Source of the DNA: Phoenix dactylifera
Taxonomy: Eukaryota; Streptophyta; Magnoliopsida; Arecales; Arecaceae
NCBI RefSeq assembly: GCF_009389715.1
Contig: NC_052392.1
Span: 38,931,410-38,995,409, forward strand
Direction of reading: 5' to 3'
Length of the DNA: 64,000 bases
Notes under the pieces: generated by a model
The model's database searches: none
What the model saw: only the letters and a program-made list of their open reading frames with translations
Told to the model about the DNA's origin: nothing
Position numbers and translations under genes: made by a program
Shown: piece after piece, positions 34,171 to 47,000 of the stretch
Layout of the letters: every line of letters starts with the position of its first letter
Position numbering within the stretch: position 1 is the stretch's first letter

Positions 34171-36943
34171 GGTGAAGAGGTTTTAAATATGGGACAATCT
34201 TGGCCCTCCATCCGGTGAACCACCAAAATGGGGGAAGAAAAGGTATTTTTTAATTGGATTGGACAAAGAGTAGACCCATCACGAGTCAAGAAAAGCCAGA
34301 ATGGGTCACTTTGTTCTACTAGTGCAAAATATTTTGAAGTTTTTGTTATTAGATCCGAAAAATTTATTAAGCCCACCATTAGCTGACTCAGTCACTCGTT
34401 AGTTATCTATTCTTAGGTATGATATTGATCAAAATACGTCGTATCGATCCAAACCGGATGGTACAGAGTATATCATACTATACTAGTTCAGTACCAGTAT
34501 TCAGTATGAATAGCGCACCAATCCGTACTATATCGTACCGTACAGAACTCGTGTAGCACCGATACAGAATCCGATATCAAGATGGCGAACTTTAATACTG
34601 ATACTTATGAGTTACACAAATCCATTTGCACCATCTGGTAAAGAATAATTTTGTATGCACATAATAGAAGTCTTGTGGCATTATATAGGTTGCTGCCATT
34701 CTAAAATCTATAACTAGTCACAACAAGTCAAGTCACAATGGTTTGAGCTGCACTGAATTGGGTTGGGTTGGATCAGGCTAAACATAATTTGAGTTGGTTG
34801 GGCGAGATTAAGCCTCCAAAGTCTGCCCATGGACTGATTTTTTTTTTCTGTGCTGATTTAGGCTAATAGATAAAATTTATGAATTACGAGTCAAATTTAG
34901 CAATGTTTATGTTTCAACTCGACCCGGCTCATCGTGACCTTGCCACCTTGATTGTAGTATTTCATTGCCTCATTTAAGAAGTCAGATTTTTTGTAGGGTA
35001 CGAAGGTTTTTTTTGTTTAAAAAAAAAATGAATCTGATGAGCATATAATAAAGTTCATAATGGACTTCTTCTTCTAAAAAGAAATAAAAGTTCAGAATGA
35101 GAATTTGTTCCAAAGATATGCTTCTCCCAAGCAATATCTTTAGTCCACTTGTGGCAGTGGATGAAGTGGATGAATATGTATCTTTTAGTGATGGCTCTTC
35201 CTTCACGTAATCACGTTACAATTTGGGTAAATTCTTTGAACTGCAAAGATGCTTTTATTTATGATCGTTTCTCTGCATAACAAGTTTTCTTTTCTTTACT
35301 GCTATCATTTGTATTATTTCATAATATAATGCAACTATAATTGTGATAATATCAGTATGTGGGCCTTGGCTCCTCACCTTCAAAAGATAACATCATAGAA
35401 TTCTTGATAATGATATTAGATGTTTCTCTTTAGTTAATTTCTCTATAATATTATAGTACTTTAAAGATCATGGTGATATAATAATAGTAGAAATATTATA
35501 CATTGTATTGCTACCATTATACTAGCATTATATATAAAATAATAGTAAACTATAGTTATTTTTTTAAGAAAATTTGAGGGAGGGGATCCAAGTTAGTTTC
35601 AACATAAGTTGCATGTAATAGCTGCTACTCGCTTCCAACCAAGTTTAGCCTTAAACCATTTTGCAGTAAAAGGGGTTGCAGCTCAGTTGGTCACAACTTT
35701 AGCTTGCAGGTCATTATCTACAGGTCATTTGCAACAATCCATATTATATTCTTCAACTTTTTAGAGAGAATTATGAGCCCAGATTTTTTTTGAAAATCTT
35801 CCATATTGTTTTGACACATTGTAGTGGTTTTTGAGGACTTCCTATTTTTGGTGTCAGCTGCACAAGTTCTTGTTGTTCTTTTTGAGTTTTGGTTGGCAGC
35901 AAACAAACACTTACTGGAATCATGTAAATCAGCTAAGAAGGTTATTGGAATGTCATCTTTAGTGCACTCAGGAAATACTATGGCTTTGAAATGATTCAAC
36001 TTAAGAAGTATTTTGAGGTGGTATCTTCTCATTTGATTTACTGTTTTTTTTTTTCCCCTATAATTTTTTACTGACTGTTTTATTAATAGGCCGTTCTGAT
36101 GTTAAGCAACAGCCACCACCACTGCTTGAAATTAACATGTTTTAAGTAGAAGCCAACCTCCATGGAATTTATGGCAGAGATCTGTACATGTCCATGTACC
36201 ATGGCATTTTTAGCAGTTTCAACAATTCTGATTCTTTGTGTGCAGAAGCTTGATTTCTGTTAGATTTCTGTCCCAGTTTTCTTTCCTCATTGTCAACCTG
36301 GTTTTCTTTTTGGTTCACTTTGTGAAAATTAAAAAAGGGATCATCAATATCACCATATGCAAGAAGATTATTACATGTTTGTGTTCAATGAGGCAGCGTT
36401 TGATATAGAATTACCAATCTAGCACAAACACACCCAATGTTAATAGCCAAACCATCAGAATCCCAGCATTTAGAACCTGGAAGCAAATGATAAACAGAAG
36501 GATTCTACTAAAGAAATCTGGGACATGTTGAAAGAAGCAAGAGCTGAGAGTCCATCAACAAACTGAAAGGTTTGCTGTGGATTACCTGCAAGGCTGCAAA
36601 CTTTGGAAGATCCATCCCCTGTTGACTGGATTTTGAGCACAAGGAGAAACCACTTGAACCAGAGAATGATGTTTAGGAAAATCTCAGTTTTTCTTGCAGT
36701 CTTCTGTACCCAAAAAAAATGAACTAGAAGGATGGTAGAAGGAGTGAGTGCCACTTAAGGGACTAGATTGAACCATAAGAACAAACAGCTAATTCCATTT
36801 AAAATGATAAAAACAAGCTAGCTTTGTTTGCTCCTGACCATCTTCTGCAAGTAATCAGAACACAGCTCAAGTCAATCGGTAGACTTCTTGTAAGCAGGTT
36901 TCTATTGGCACGCCAGAAAAATAGATTTAAATTGCACCAAATT
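34171..36943. other. Intergenic stretch upstream of leucyl-tRNA synthetase
   Basis: No gene recognised. It contains a GGTAC-type repeat (34425-34600), GGGTTGG-rich sequence near 34750-34800, and AT-rich DNA. A tRNA A-box-like stretch (GCAGCTCAGTTGGTCA, about 35679) was considered a possible SINE head, but no B-box was found at the right distance. Confidence 0.4.
34425..34600. repeat. GGTAC-type interspersed repeat (second copy)
   Basis: GGTACAGAGTAT, CAGTACCAGTATTCAGTA and TCGTACCGTACAGAAC motifs resemble the block at 26965-27100. Confidence 0.45.
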
Positions 36944-37440
36944 TGTAACAACCCAGAAACTTATTCAAAATGGCTAGCCGAAAGGTATTATTTGGGTTCT
37001 TTGATCATATATAAATACCCAAGATCTACCCACCGAATAACTGATGTGGGATTAAATACACGCTCGCATGGGTCCTCACATACTCCCTCCGTTTAAGCCC
37101 TGACGTCATCGTCAGACTAAGAGTTCAAATCTAATCACAAGCACCACGATCGGCCCGTGGTTTACCCCAATGGATCAGAGTTCAAATCTAATCACAAGCA
37201 TCACGATCGGCCCGTGGTCAGCCCCAATGGATCCGTGCTGCAATATCCCCTAGTCCACAGATTATGAGTTGGGTCTGTTCTGATACCATTTGTAATAACC
37301 CCAAACCTCACCCCAAAATAACTAGCCAAAAGATATTATTTGGATACCTTGATCCTGTATAAGTACCTAAGATCTATCCGACGAATAACTAATATGGGAC
37401 TATACACATGCCCGCATGGGTCTTCACATACTCCCTCCGT
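36944..37440 (-). mobile_element. TRIM retrotransposon with two LTRs, PBS and PPT
   Basis: Two similar LTRs, 36944-37080 (TGTAACAACC...CCTCACA) and 37291-37428 (TGTAATAACC...CTTCACA), enclose about 210 bp. The plus-strand GTTCTGATACCA at 37277-37288 is, on the minus strand, a primer-binding site for initiator tRNA-Met (11 of 12), two bases from the LTR. Beside the other LTR, TACTCCCTCCG (37081-37091) gives a purine tract on the minus strand. The element therefore reads on the minus strand. A second copy of that tract follows the right LTR at 37429-37440, so a further TRIM fragment was once attached. The internal region carries a tandem duplication (about 37120-37172 and 37174-37230) and no coding sequence. 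Confidence 0.85.
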
Positions 37441-37479
37441 TTTAGCTTACTTCACTTAAAACTCGCAAAATTTCTTAAC

Positions 37480-38766
37480 AGTCGGACCCTATTTCAAAAA
37501 ATTCCCACCGCAGTCCTCACCGCTCAATAACAATACCCTAACCCTACCACCAACAACAACAGCAGCAACAACAACCACCCCAACAATGACGATGATGCCA
37601 ATACTAATGACTAGTCCCCTATTGGTGGCTATGATGTCGTCGATGCTGGATCCACCGGCGGTAGCGCCCTTTATTGCCGCCCTCCGAATCAAAGAACAAG
37701 TCAAAGCCACCTATCATTATCACTAGGGAGAGCCTAAATGCCCTCCTCTCCCATGTCCTCGAGACACTAGCAAGGCCGATATAATGGATGCCATCATCGT
37801 GTTTGCTCACCAGTGGTAGCGTAGTATGTCCATTCTTGGCAGCAACAGCATGGTGACTGTTGGAAAAAATATTGGACATCTCAATCTTGGGCCATACCTT
37901 CTTTTACCTCGGACATAAGTCGAGAAGAACAACCTTAGCCCCAGCCAAGCAACCGCCAACCGAAGTAAGCGACTTCAGCCCTGACAGAGGAGCCAACCAG
38001 CTAAGGATTCATTAGCCGAGAAGAACAATCAACACATGTTGACAAGGACTGACAGTCCTAACAATCGACAACCCTAGAGGCTCATAGTCATGGCAGCACC
38101 CATGCCTTGATCATACTATCGGTCGTTACCTGGCCATCATTGCACACCACATTAGACCAAGTAACAATAAATTGGCTCCCCTATATAAAGGGCCAGGTCG
38201 GGAAACTCAAGTGCGCACGTTATATTACTCTCCGAGACCATACTCTGCTGAAATTCTCTCCATTCTATGTTGTTGCCTCGTTATTCTGACTTAGGCATCA
38301 GAGAGTCCCCCACCGAAAACTCTCTAGGAAGAAAATTTTTTGTAGGCCCTCTTTGGAGGAGTTTCGCCGCTGCATCTCGGTCGGCCTGCTCGGCTCATCT
38401 CCAGCCGACCTTAAGGTCATCCGAGCTACTCTCCGATCTCAACCCGAATTCGACAGCAATAGTGACTAACGCTCGCCAGCCAGCAACATTGCTCGGGGGC
38501 TTCATCACCCTCCACGGCTGCATCGAGACCCTCTCCATGTCCGAGGCCTTCCTCCTGATGCCCTAGTCATCGGATGCCGCTATGCTAACCATCTACCTCG
38601 TTGGTGAGCAAGGCTAGGTGGTGGTGGTGGGGAGTGTCGTGGGGGAGCTTATCACATTAGGACTGATGATGATGATTGCCGCACGTTCACCAATACCATC
38701 TACAAGAAGCTGCCGCTCAAGCATGAGGGGGCCGAGATGATGGCAATGGCGCCACGGAGGAGATGA
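37480..38766 (+). pseudogene. Broken AT-hook nuclear-localized (AHL, PPC/DUF296 domain) gene
   Basis: Intact AHL proteins are nuclear DNA-binding regulators with an AT-hook and a PPC domain. Here the plus strand reads SKNKSKPPIIITRESLNALL just after the AT-hook position (about 37688-37750). After a frameshift come ADIMDAIIVFA and RSMSILGSNSMVT. It resumes past an inserted LTR with NARQPATLLGGFITLHGCIE, SSDAAMLTIYLVGEQG, VVVVGSVVGELI and, after another frameshift, FTNTIYKKLPLKHE, ending at TGA 38764-38766. There are at least two in-frame TAG codons and two frameshifts. The left limit is approximate: an Asn/Thr-rich stretch from about 37480 fits the low-complexity N-terminus. Clade A AHL genes are intronless, so a dead tandem or retro-copy cannot be told apart here. 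Confidence 0.85.
37858..38461 (+). mobile_element. Solo LTR inserted into the AHL pseudogene
   Basis: The 604-bp insert begins TGTTGGAAAAAATATTGG and ends CGACAGCAATA. It is flanked by the 5-bp duplication GTGAC (37853-37857 and 38462-38466), and AHL homology stops and restarts exactly at these copies. Inside lies a TATA box in CCCCTATATAAAGGGCC (about 38178-38193), followed by transcript-leader-like sequence with GACTTAGGCATCAGAG, common in plant LTRs. No internal retroelement sequence remains. The terminal ATA instead of CA is probably a mutation. Confidence 0.85.
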
Positions 38767-41017
38767 GAAAAGGTGAGCGGAATGCATTTGAAATCCATTT
38801 CTCTCTCTTTTTTAGTTAATAGATGGGCTTACATGGATTCCCTTCTTCTTTTCCTTATTTTTTAAATGTCATGTGTGGTACTTTTTGATATGGCCGGTCT
38901 ACAACTAAGCTGGTAGACCCGATCTCACTAGTAATTTCTCGAGTCAAATTCTACTTTTGGCTCACAACTTATATTAGAGTCCTATTTGAGAGAAATTATA
39001 TCCTACACCGCTTGCACCACGTGGTGGTGCATAACATCAATCACAGTCATTCATTTCTGTGGCGGTGCACCAAAATAAGTGCTTGATGAATGGTCCATAG
39101 AAACAAGCCACTGTGATTGATGTGGTACATGTGGTGTCAGATATAATTCCTTCGAGAAATTATTAGTTGGATTGAGAGAAAAAAAAGGAAGAAAAAAAAA
39201 CAGAAAACAGATTGGAAGAAGGAAGAGGAGGGGGAGGGGAGGACAAGAGCGAGATTGGGGCCGGAGCTTCTACGATCGGAGGCGGGATGGGGAGGAGGTT
39301 GGAGGCAGAACCAAGAAGCAGTTTGGAGCACTCTCGAGGAAGATGAGGAAGGTGGGAAGTCGATTGGTTACGCACTGACATGGCATCGCCCGACCAGAAG
39401 CCATGTCAGGCGCGCGTGGATATACCCCTCACTACATCTAATAGCACAAATGACTTGAAGCCAAGCACCTGAGATCCTTTATATACTTTGTGTGTTTTCT
39501 TTCTTGACAGCTAAATTATGACAAGTGTGATGCATGACTTAAATAATGCCTCAGGCACAGCAGCAGTGTTTTTTTGCAGCAAATTGTATTTCAGAAGTAA
39601 GGAAACATGTGAAGGTAAGTCATCTTTTCCTTATTATTTTTGCCTTGTAGCAAGCATTGTCAATTATGTGTATTGTTTTTGGTTCATTTACACCCTCAAG
39701 ACCTTGGAACTGCATCGAGCCAATTTTCACCTTCTTATCTAAGGTATATATCCAGATTGTTTATGATGTTAACAAGATGGAAAGCTTCAATGTTTTCAAG
39801 CAGTAGCCAAGCGACATCAATATACGCCAAAAAAATAAAGAGAAAGGCATATGCAAGCTTCTTTTCTAAAACAGATATTATTTAGTTGAGAACAAAGTTG
39901 TAGGCAAAGAGAAGTGAACACAATCTTCACATGGAGTCAAGTTTTTTCATGGATTCGTTTCCTTATGCACAATCCATCTTGGATAAATGAAAAATGATTT
40001 GCCACTGCCTGTGAGGCATGGAGATGAAATTTATGTAATTTTCAATTAGTTAAACAAATTATCATCAAGACTGCAATTATAATATAAAGCATCAAACGGC
40101 TGGCTGTTTTCACTATGATGAACCTAAACGGGGATATATCATATCCTACGAAGAAAACACACACTAATATAGAAGGAAAACAACAGGGAAATAACAGGAC
40201 AACTAGGAACGAGATGGCAATTTAGTTGGCAAATAAGAAAAAGAATTTGACATATAATTTGTAGGAGAAATTGGCCTCCCTAATGGATCAGCTTCTTAGC
40301 TAGCTAATCTGTAGCAGAATAGCATTGGAGTCCAGACTGTCGACAGGTTTGGTGCTGTAGTCATTAGTTTTAAATCAGTGACCCTCTTATAAAGCATGAG
40401 GGTACAACTCCTAGCAGTGCTTGTGTTGAGTACAGCTTCCAGAACAATATGACCCTTCGAGAACACATATTGCATGCAGAAAATAAAGAGGGATGACATA
40501 AAAGAAACCAAGATTATCACCACTCATCATACTCAGCTATGGGTATGAATAAGAATTCTACAACAGAACCAAGATGGCTAAAATAAAAGAAAATCGCATT
40601 CTGCAACAGAAAGAAAGCAACTTTTAAGAAAACTAGCAGAAAACATGCTGACGGCGCAGGCTCGTACAAACAACTGGGAACTGCTGCACATAATTCTTGG
40701 GGAATCAATTTGCAGTTAGCACCTGAACGTTTCCATAATTCCCTTCTCAGATTGGCTGTGGAACAAGAGCAACTGACTACACAATCTCACCATCAAAACA
40801 CGCGGACAATTCACTCTCTTTGTGGGGTTAAAGTATATATTTCCATCCATATTTCTCAGAGGGGCTGAAAACTAAAAGGAAAATACATTGATATACTAAA
40901 GATGCAGTAAAAGGCCACCTCAAATGAGCACGCGATCCCAACTAACGCACACAAATTAGCCAACAAGCTCTGATCCCAAAATTGTAGCATGTCAAAACAT
41001 AGGCCAAAGGAGCGCCT
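38767..41017. other. Intergenic stretch between AHL pseudogene and RABA2 gene
   Basis: Contains one foldback element (38992-39150) and a purine-rich block at 39175-39350 whose Arg/Lys-rich frames show no domain. The right part, up to 41017, is downstream of the Rab stop and includes its 3' UTR. Confidence 0.45.
38992..39150. mobile_element. Foldback MITE, about 156 bp
   Basis: The left end (AATTATATCCTACACC and ACATCAATCACAGT near 39032) is matched inverted by the right end (ACTGTGATTGATGT near 39110, then GGTGTCAGATATAATT). Arms are about 45 bp with a few mismatches. No coding capacity. Confidence 0.6.
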
Positions 41018-44000
41018 CTATGTGGAGCAGCATTGCTTCTTTGTATTGTCAACATTCGTAGCTGACACCTCAATGGTCTTCCCCTCTTTGATGCCTCCAG
41101 TAGGTCCTGGTGCAGGCTCCGAAGAGGACAGAGGTTTCTTACTGATGATTCGATATATTTCTGACAGGATCATCTGAAAGGCTTTCTCTACATTTGTGGC
41201 CTCAAGAGCAGAGGTCTCAATGAAGGACAGACCTTCCTTCTCAGCAAAGCTCTGTGCATCCTCTGTGGCAACTGCACGAAGGTGCTTAAGGTCGGTCTTG
41301 TTACCAATGAGCATAACCACAATGTTGGAGTCAGCATGGTCACGGAGCTCTTTAAGCCACCGGTTCACATTCTCGAAAGTTGTGGCCTTGGTCACATCAT
41401 AGACTAGGAGGGCTCCCAGTGCGCCACGGTAGTAGGCACTGGTTATTGCCCTGTATCGCTCCTGGCCTGCTGTGTCCCATATCTGTACTTTTATTGTCCT
41501 TCCCTCTACCTAAACATTAGAAGAATAAATAAAACAAAATATTGGGACAAAATAGTTGGGAGACAAACATATTAAATGTCAGCTTTGTTGTCATATTTTG
41601 CTGCTTACGACAAACTAAATAAACAATAGATTATATTATAAAGACAAAAGAAGAATTTGAATTGAGACCATAGAAATGAAATTTTGAACAAGGTGAGCTG
41701 AAGCTTTGTTCTACAGTCTTACATCAAACATTGTTAAGGATGCATTTGCATGTACATATTTTCTGAAATTACAAGTTATAATTCTATACAAATGGCTACA
41801 TAATTGCTTGTAGCAAAAATCCATAATATACCTAGAAATAATTTACCTCCTAGAATATCTCAACTCTTAAAATTCAGAAATTTTAAATGATGCAAAAGGA
41901 CAGCTCTTGAAATTCCAAAACATCCAAGTGCAACCTGAATGATAGAACAACCAGAAATCGTGAGTGTCATAGTGTCAGAATGTGAGGGATTTGTTGCATC
42001 GTTCTTGGTTCCTTACCCTAGTTTGAAGAATCTCAATGATGGTTTTGTAAATTATGATCAGTCAAAAGATGTTTCAAAACCTTGCCTTTTCCCACCATTA
42101 TGATGCTTTTGGTCAATGTTTGGCAGATTAGGTCCATAGCTGCTCGTAAACGTCACCAACCAATGTATAGGGTCACCTAAAGACTCTTATTGTGAGTCAA
42201 TATTGCTTCCAACTACTAAAAGCTCATTGGAGCAAGCAGTTTGATGAACAGAATGAACCCAATGTATTTGTTTCCATTTGAGAACAATCAGTTAACATCA
42301 AAAACTGATTCAAAAGATGGAAAAATCGACAGCTCTACAAAAAAATAAGTCCTTCGGAAAAAACAATAAGCAACAAGAAAAAAATAAAGCAGATTTATAT
42401 GAACATATTGAAACTTGTTTGGTTATCTTTGCAGATCATAAAATTTTTATATCAAATATTCTGACATACCCTAATGAAAATGTTCTCTGAAAAGCAGATA
42501 AATAATGCATAAAAAAGTATTAATTTGAACATGAGATGAAGATGATCAAATCATGCATAAGCAAAGGAAGGAAGAGAAAATTGCAGCTTAGAAACAGTTC
42601 ATCATGAATCCCCAAAACAGAAGTCTTGCAGGTTGAACAGAAAAAAAGTTTTCAGCTTAGTTGAGGGAAAAATCATGATGTTCATCTTTTGGAGTGAAGG
42701 AATATTGTCACAGGTTGAAATGGCTAAAGGCAAAGGGGTCCCAAATTGGTGACAGCTGTTCAACTAACAGATATTTGCGACTAATGCAAATGAACTTATG
42801 TTTGTTTCAGCTGAAACTAATCATATACCTGCACAGATTGCTTCATACATAGGAACCAAATCTTGCTACTAATTTTTCAAAAACACTTCTACAGAAACTT
42901 CAAGCCAAAGCTGATCAATAGAGAGATGCATCAAAATGATATTGCTGTAATCTTTGATGATTACACTCAATAATATGTCTGTATGATTTAGCAAAGCATC
43001 ATTTGTTCAGAATTCAATGTCGCACAAACTTAATTATTCTAATATTCTATTTCTCCCTAAATTTTTTTCATGGGACAAAACAATAGTGGAGCATATCTTG
43101 TCTTGATGTTAAATCAGTCTTCATTTTTGTTTGATCACATTTTGATTAAAAGTGAACCAATATATAACATTGATTATATTTCGGACCGTCGTCTTGTGAG
43201 AACATGAGTCTAGAAAGGAGTTTCATAGCTAGCACAAAGTAAAAGAGATCACGAAAACATAGACATCACCTGAAATTCTACAATTTGAATGCCCTATCAT
43301 TACTTGACATAGAGAAGAAATTAGAATAAGTACAGGAAGTATAGTCTAGAACAGGGAATTATGACTTATAATGGAATTGGAAACTAGATAGCGTGCACAT
43401 GCATTGTGCATGCAGATGGCAAGAATGAATCGTCATGCTAAATGCTAAGGATAAGCATCACATGAACACATCACTCTGGTTTACTTCTTGCTCTCTATTT
43501 TAAGGGTGGGGAGAAAGCAGACAAATGCACAGCCAGAAGTGGAAGTATATTTACTATATAAATACTGGAAAGGATCTTTGATCCAAAAGGACCATGGCCA
43601 TTGATATTTCCTCCACATCACTCTTGGCTTACGTCTTGCTCTCTATTTTAAGGGCGGGGAGAAAGAAGATAAATGCACAGCAGTGGAACTATATTTATCA
43701 CATAAATACTGGAAAAGATCTTTGATCCGAAAGGACCATGGCCATTGATATTTCCTCTCACATGCATTAGAGAAGCCAACTCTTGTAGTAAAAACTACAC
43801 CAACGCCTCCAAACTGATCACCCATTAGAGGAAAACCCAGTTCTTAGCTAAGATAATCTTGTGCACAGCCTCTAATATCACTAAATAAAAATACTGGCAT
43901 GACAAACTAACTAATTGCTAAACATTTGACGAGAAGAACTTAGAGGACAAGGAGGGCCTAGAAATGAAGGCTTATTACTTATATTAGATTATCAATGGCA

Positions 44001-47000
44001 AATACATGCATAGGTTATACATCAAGATTTGCAATCTCGGTAGCGGATCCCATAACAATACCATGTTGATATAGTGTCAAAACACCCAGCACGGGGGTTG
44101 GTTTGGCATACCAGCACTCAGTACACTACCCATCCCGAGTATCAATTTGCTACCCATATTGTACGTTACGTCCAGTATAGGGTAGTATGTACAAGCTTGC
44201 AAACCTTGTTATACATTAATGCATATCCAAGAAGAAGAAACATTATGATCATATCAATGATGATTGTTAAGTTCTCAAATAGCTCCAGTGCTACTGTAAC
44301 AAAGTTATTTCAATTAAAATAAGGACAATGACAATCAAATCTACAGTTAAGCCTCCTAAAAACCAGACCAAATAAAATGACAAGATAGATTGGTCCTTAA
44401 TCAACCATTAGTCAAATGGACACATGCACTGTATATTCAATTGATGTTGGATAAAGTAGGAAGTATCATAAGAAATAAACTTCTACAACGTGCATTTTTA
44501 AATAAAACATTTCACAATATAATTTATGTTATTAAGAGAAACAATAATTCTAATATTTATCTCATGCTGATTATATTTTTGATAATTAGATACATCACAA
44601 GAAGTAAATGCAGTGCATAATGAGCACATAACGATAGTGACAGTCATGGTTCTGTACAATGTTTATTATGATAGCTTTAAGCACACCTCAAAATAGTAAG
44701 TACACAACGATTGCTATAAATTTGTTATGACAATTATAATAATGTTAAACAACAACCATGATGCCTATCAATTATTTAACCTAATAAAATGCATGAAATA
44801 TAACATTTTCTATATTGATATATAAATAGAGTATATACGAAAACAATATTGATATACAAAAATATATAATTTATGTAATAATATTTATATACCCTCACGT
44901 CATGATGCTGCCTATATCAAGTATAATTATGCTGGCCTAATGATGCCCAATCTTTTAAAAGCAAATTTTAGAACAATAAATGTTACAATGTTATGATCGA
45001 GATACTTGTTTCAGACATGCATTTTATAAAATACTTTTACAACATATTCTTATATAACAACCATTGATTGTCTTCTATCATTGTAATAACAGCCATTAGA
45101 TAATAGTAGCAGCAGTCAAATTTAATTTTGATCATCTCATTATAAGAAAATATCACTTAAACTTGGAACTTAGTGCAACTTCAAAAAATATTACTTTTAC
45201 ACAGTCAAGTAAAGTCATTGTAATGGATTCAAAAAGACAATTGATAATGACAGGATAACAGTTAAATATATTATTTTAATATATTAAGGTAGATTAGAAA
45301 AATTATTTTTTTTTGAAAGAACATTGCTTAAATCTACTATAAAGACACAAGAAAGATACACTAAGAAGAGGTGGAAATCCAATTTATATGTGATGTTACT
45401 CATTCCTGCAATCAGTTTGTTATTGGTATCCAAAAAATTTTGGGAAAAAAAGGACTTTCTGTGGCATCTGGCATGGAGTGGAGGAACGAGGTTTTAAATA
45501 ATGTGTTATACTATTATAATGGACCCCACACCCATACTGCTTTTGAATGTTATAATGATTATAATGGCCATTATTTGCCTCGAAAGTAGCCATTCGGACT
45601 TTAATATTTAATAATAATTATTATAACAATTGTTATAATGATATTATAATAAAAAAGACAATAACAGAAAATTAACATCATTATCTTTCCCTTCACTTTC
45701 CATTGAATAAAAAAAATTGGACTGTACTATCAACTCTAGACAAAAATTTGGTATAAAATTTTGAATATTGAAAAATAATATTTTATTTAAAAAAAGTATA
45801 GCGATCATTATTTATGTTATAACAAACCATTATAATGGTAAATAATATATTAAAATGGTTATGTTTTACTCATTAATGTGACAATGGGCGGTCGAAACTG
45901 TAATAATGGCCATTGCAATGGTTATAATACCATTATTTTATACCTTGGGGAGGATGAAAAAGAAGGGAAATAAAAAGTTTAATAACTTGCAAATATAACT
46001 CAAAAAGACACTCAGCTAGTGTGTTGTATTCTCATTGTTCCCTTTGAATTAGCGCCATGAATTGTGCCACAAAATGAAGTGCAGTCGATGATGCAAACAG
46101 CCGCCAATTTTTTTAGTGTTTTTTATGGGTTACAACATCATTGTTCAGAAGAAAATAAAAAATTAAAATTAAAACCCCATCCAGACCAATTGCCTGGGAG
46201 AGGATAAAAGTATCATGAAGGGAAACTCCCTTCCCACTTTAAACTATGGGTATAAGATAGGCATGGATGGCTTCACTTCAGCACCAATTGTGATTGATGC
46301 ATTAACTCTTGCATTGGGTCTCCTCATTCTTTTGAATAACGTTAGTCCTCAACAGTCATTTGAAAAACTCTATCCTCTTAACCTCTAGAAGAAAGTCTTC
46401 AATATGTCAATCTCCCTGGGTTGATTTCGTGACACTTGAGCTGATAATATAGGCCTATACATCTCATATATACAACTTGAAAAGCAAATTCTTGACAAAT
46501 GATAAAAATAATCATTGAGAAGTTGAAAGAATACACTAGATTTTCTTTCATTTTTTTGGTAGGTGGGATACAAAAAGGAACTTTGTATACCATGGCAAGT
46601 GCAAGGTCAATCATTTAGGCAGAATCAAGTTCGGGAATGAAATAAGTATAAGCCTTGAAGAAAAGGAAGCAAGCTACTTGAAGGAAGGGCTTTCAACTAT
46701 TGACACTGAACAGACAATTGCATGATAAAGAAAAATGATGATGATGCTGTAATTTGCATGTCCTTGGGTTGGAGTCCTTTTCTAGTTTGGAGCATTATGA
46801 TCTCCTAAAGGTCCAATTCAGCCTTAACATGGATGTTTTCAGAAAGAAGTGAGGAACAAAATCTTATCAGCACAGAAATAAGTAGAACAATAGGAATCGA
46901 TGGACAAAAGTGCCATATGATTATTTGTTTAAGACGGGGCTAGATTTCCCACCAGGTATTTCAATTTGTCATAACAGCAACTTATGAATAAATGTGAATA

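Noticed and set aside
35660-35760. Possible tRNA-derived SINE (GCAGCTCAGTTGGTCA)
   Set aside because: A-box-like only; no B-box at a proper distance, no cloverleaf and no tail.
37535-37560. Telomere-like CCCTAACCCTA
   Set aside because: Only two units, inside the AHL pseudogene's low-complexity N-terminal part; not an interstitial telomere array.
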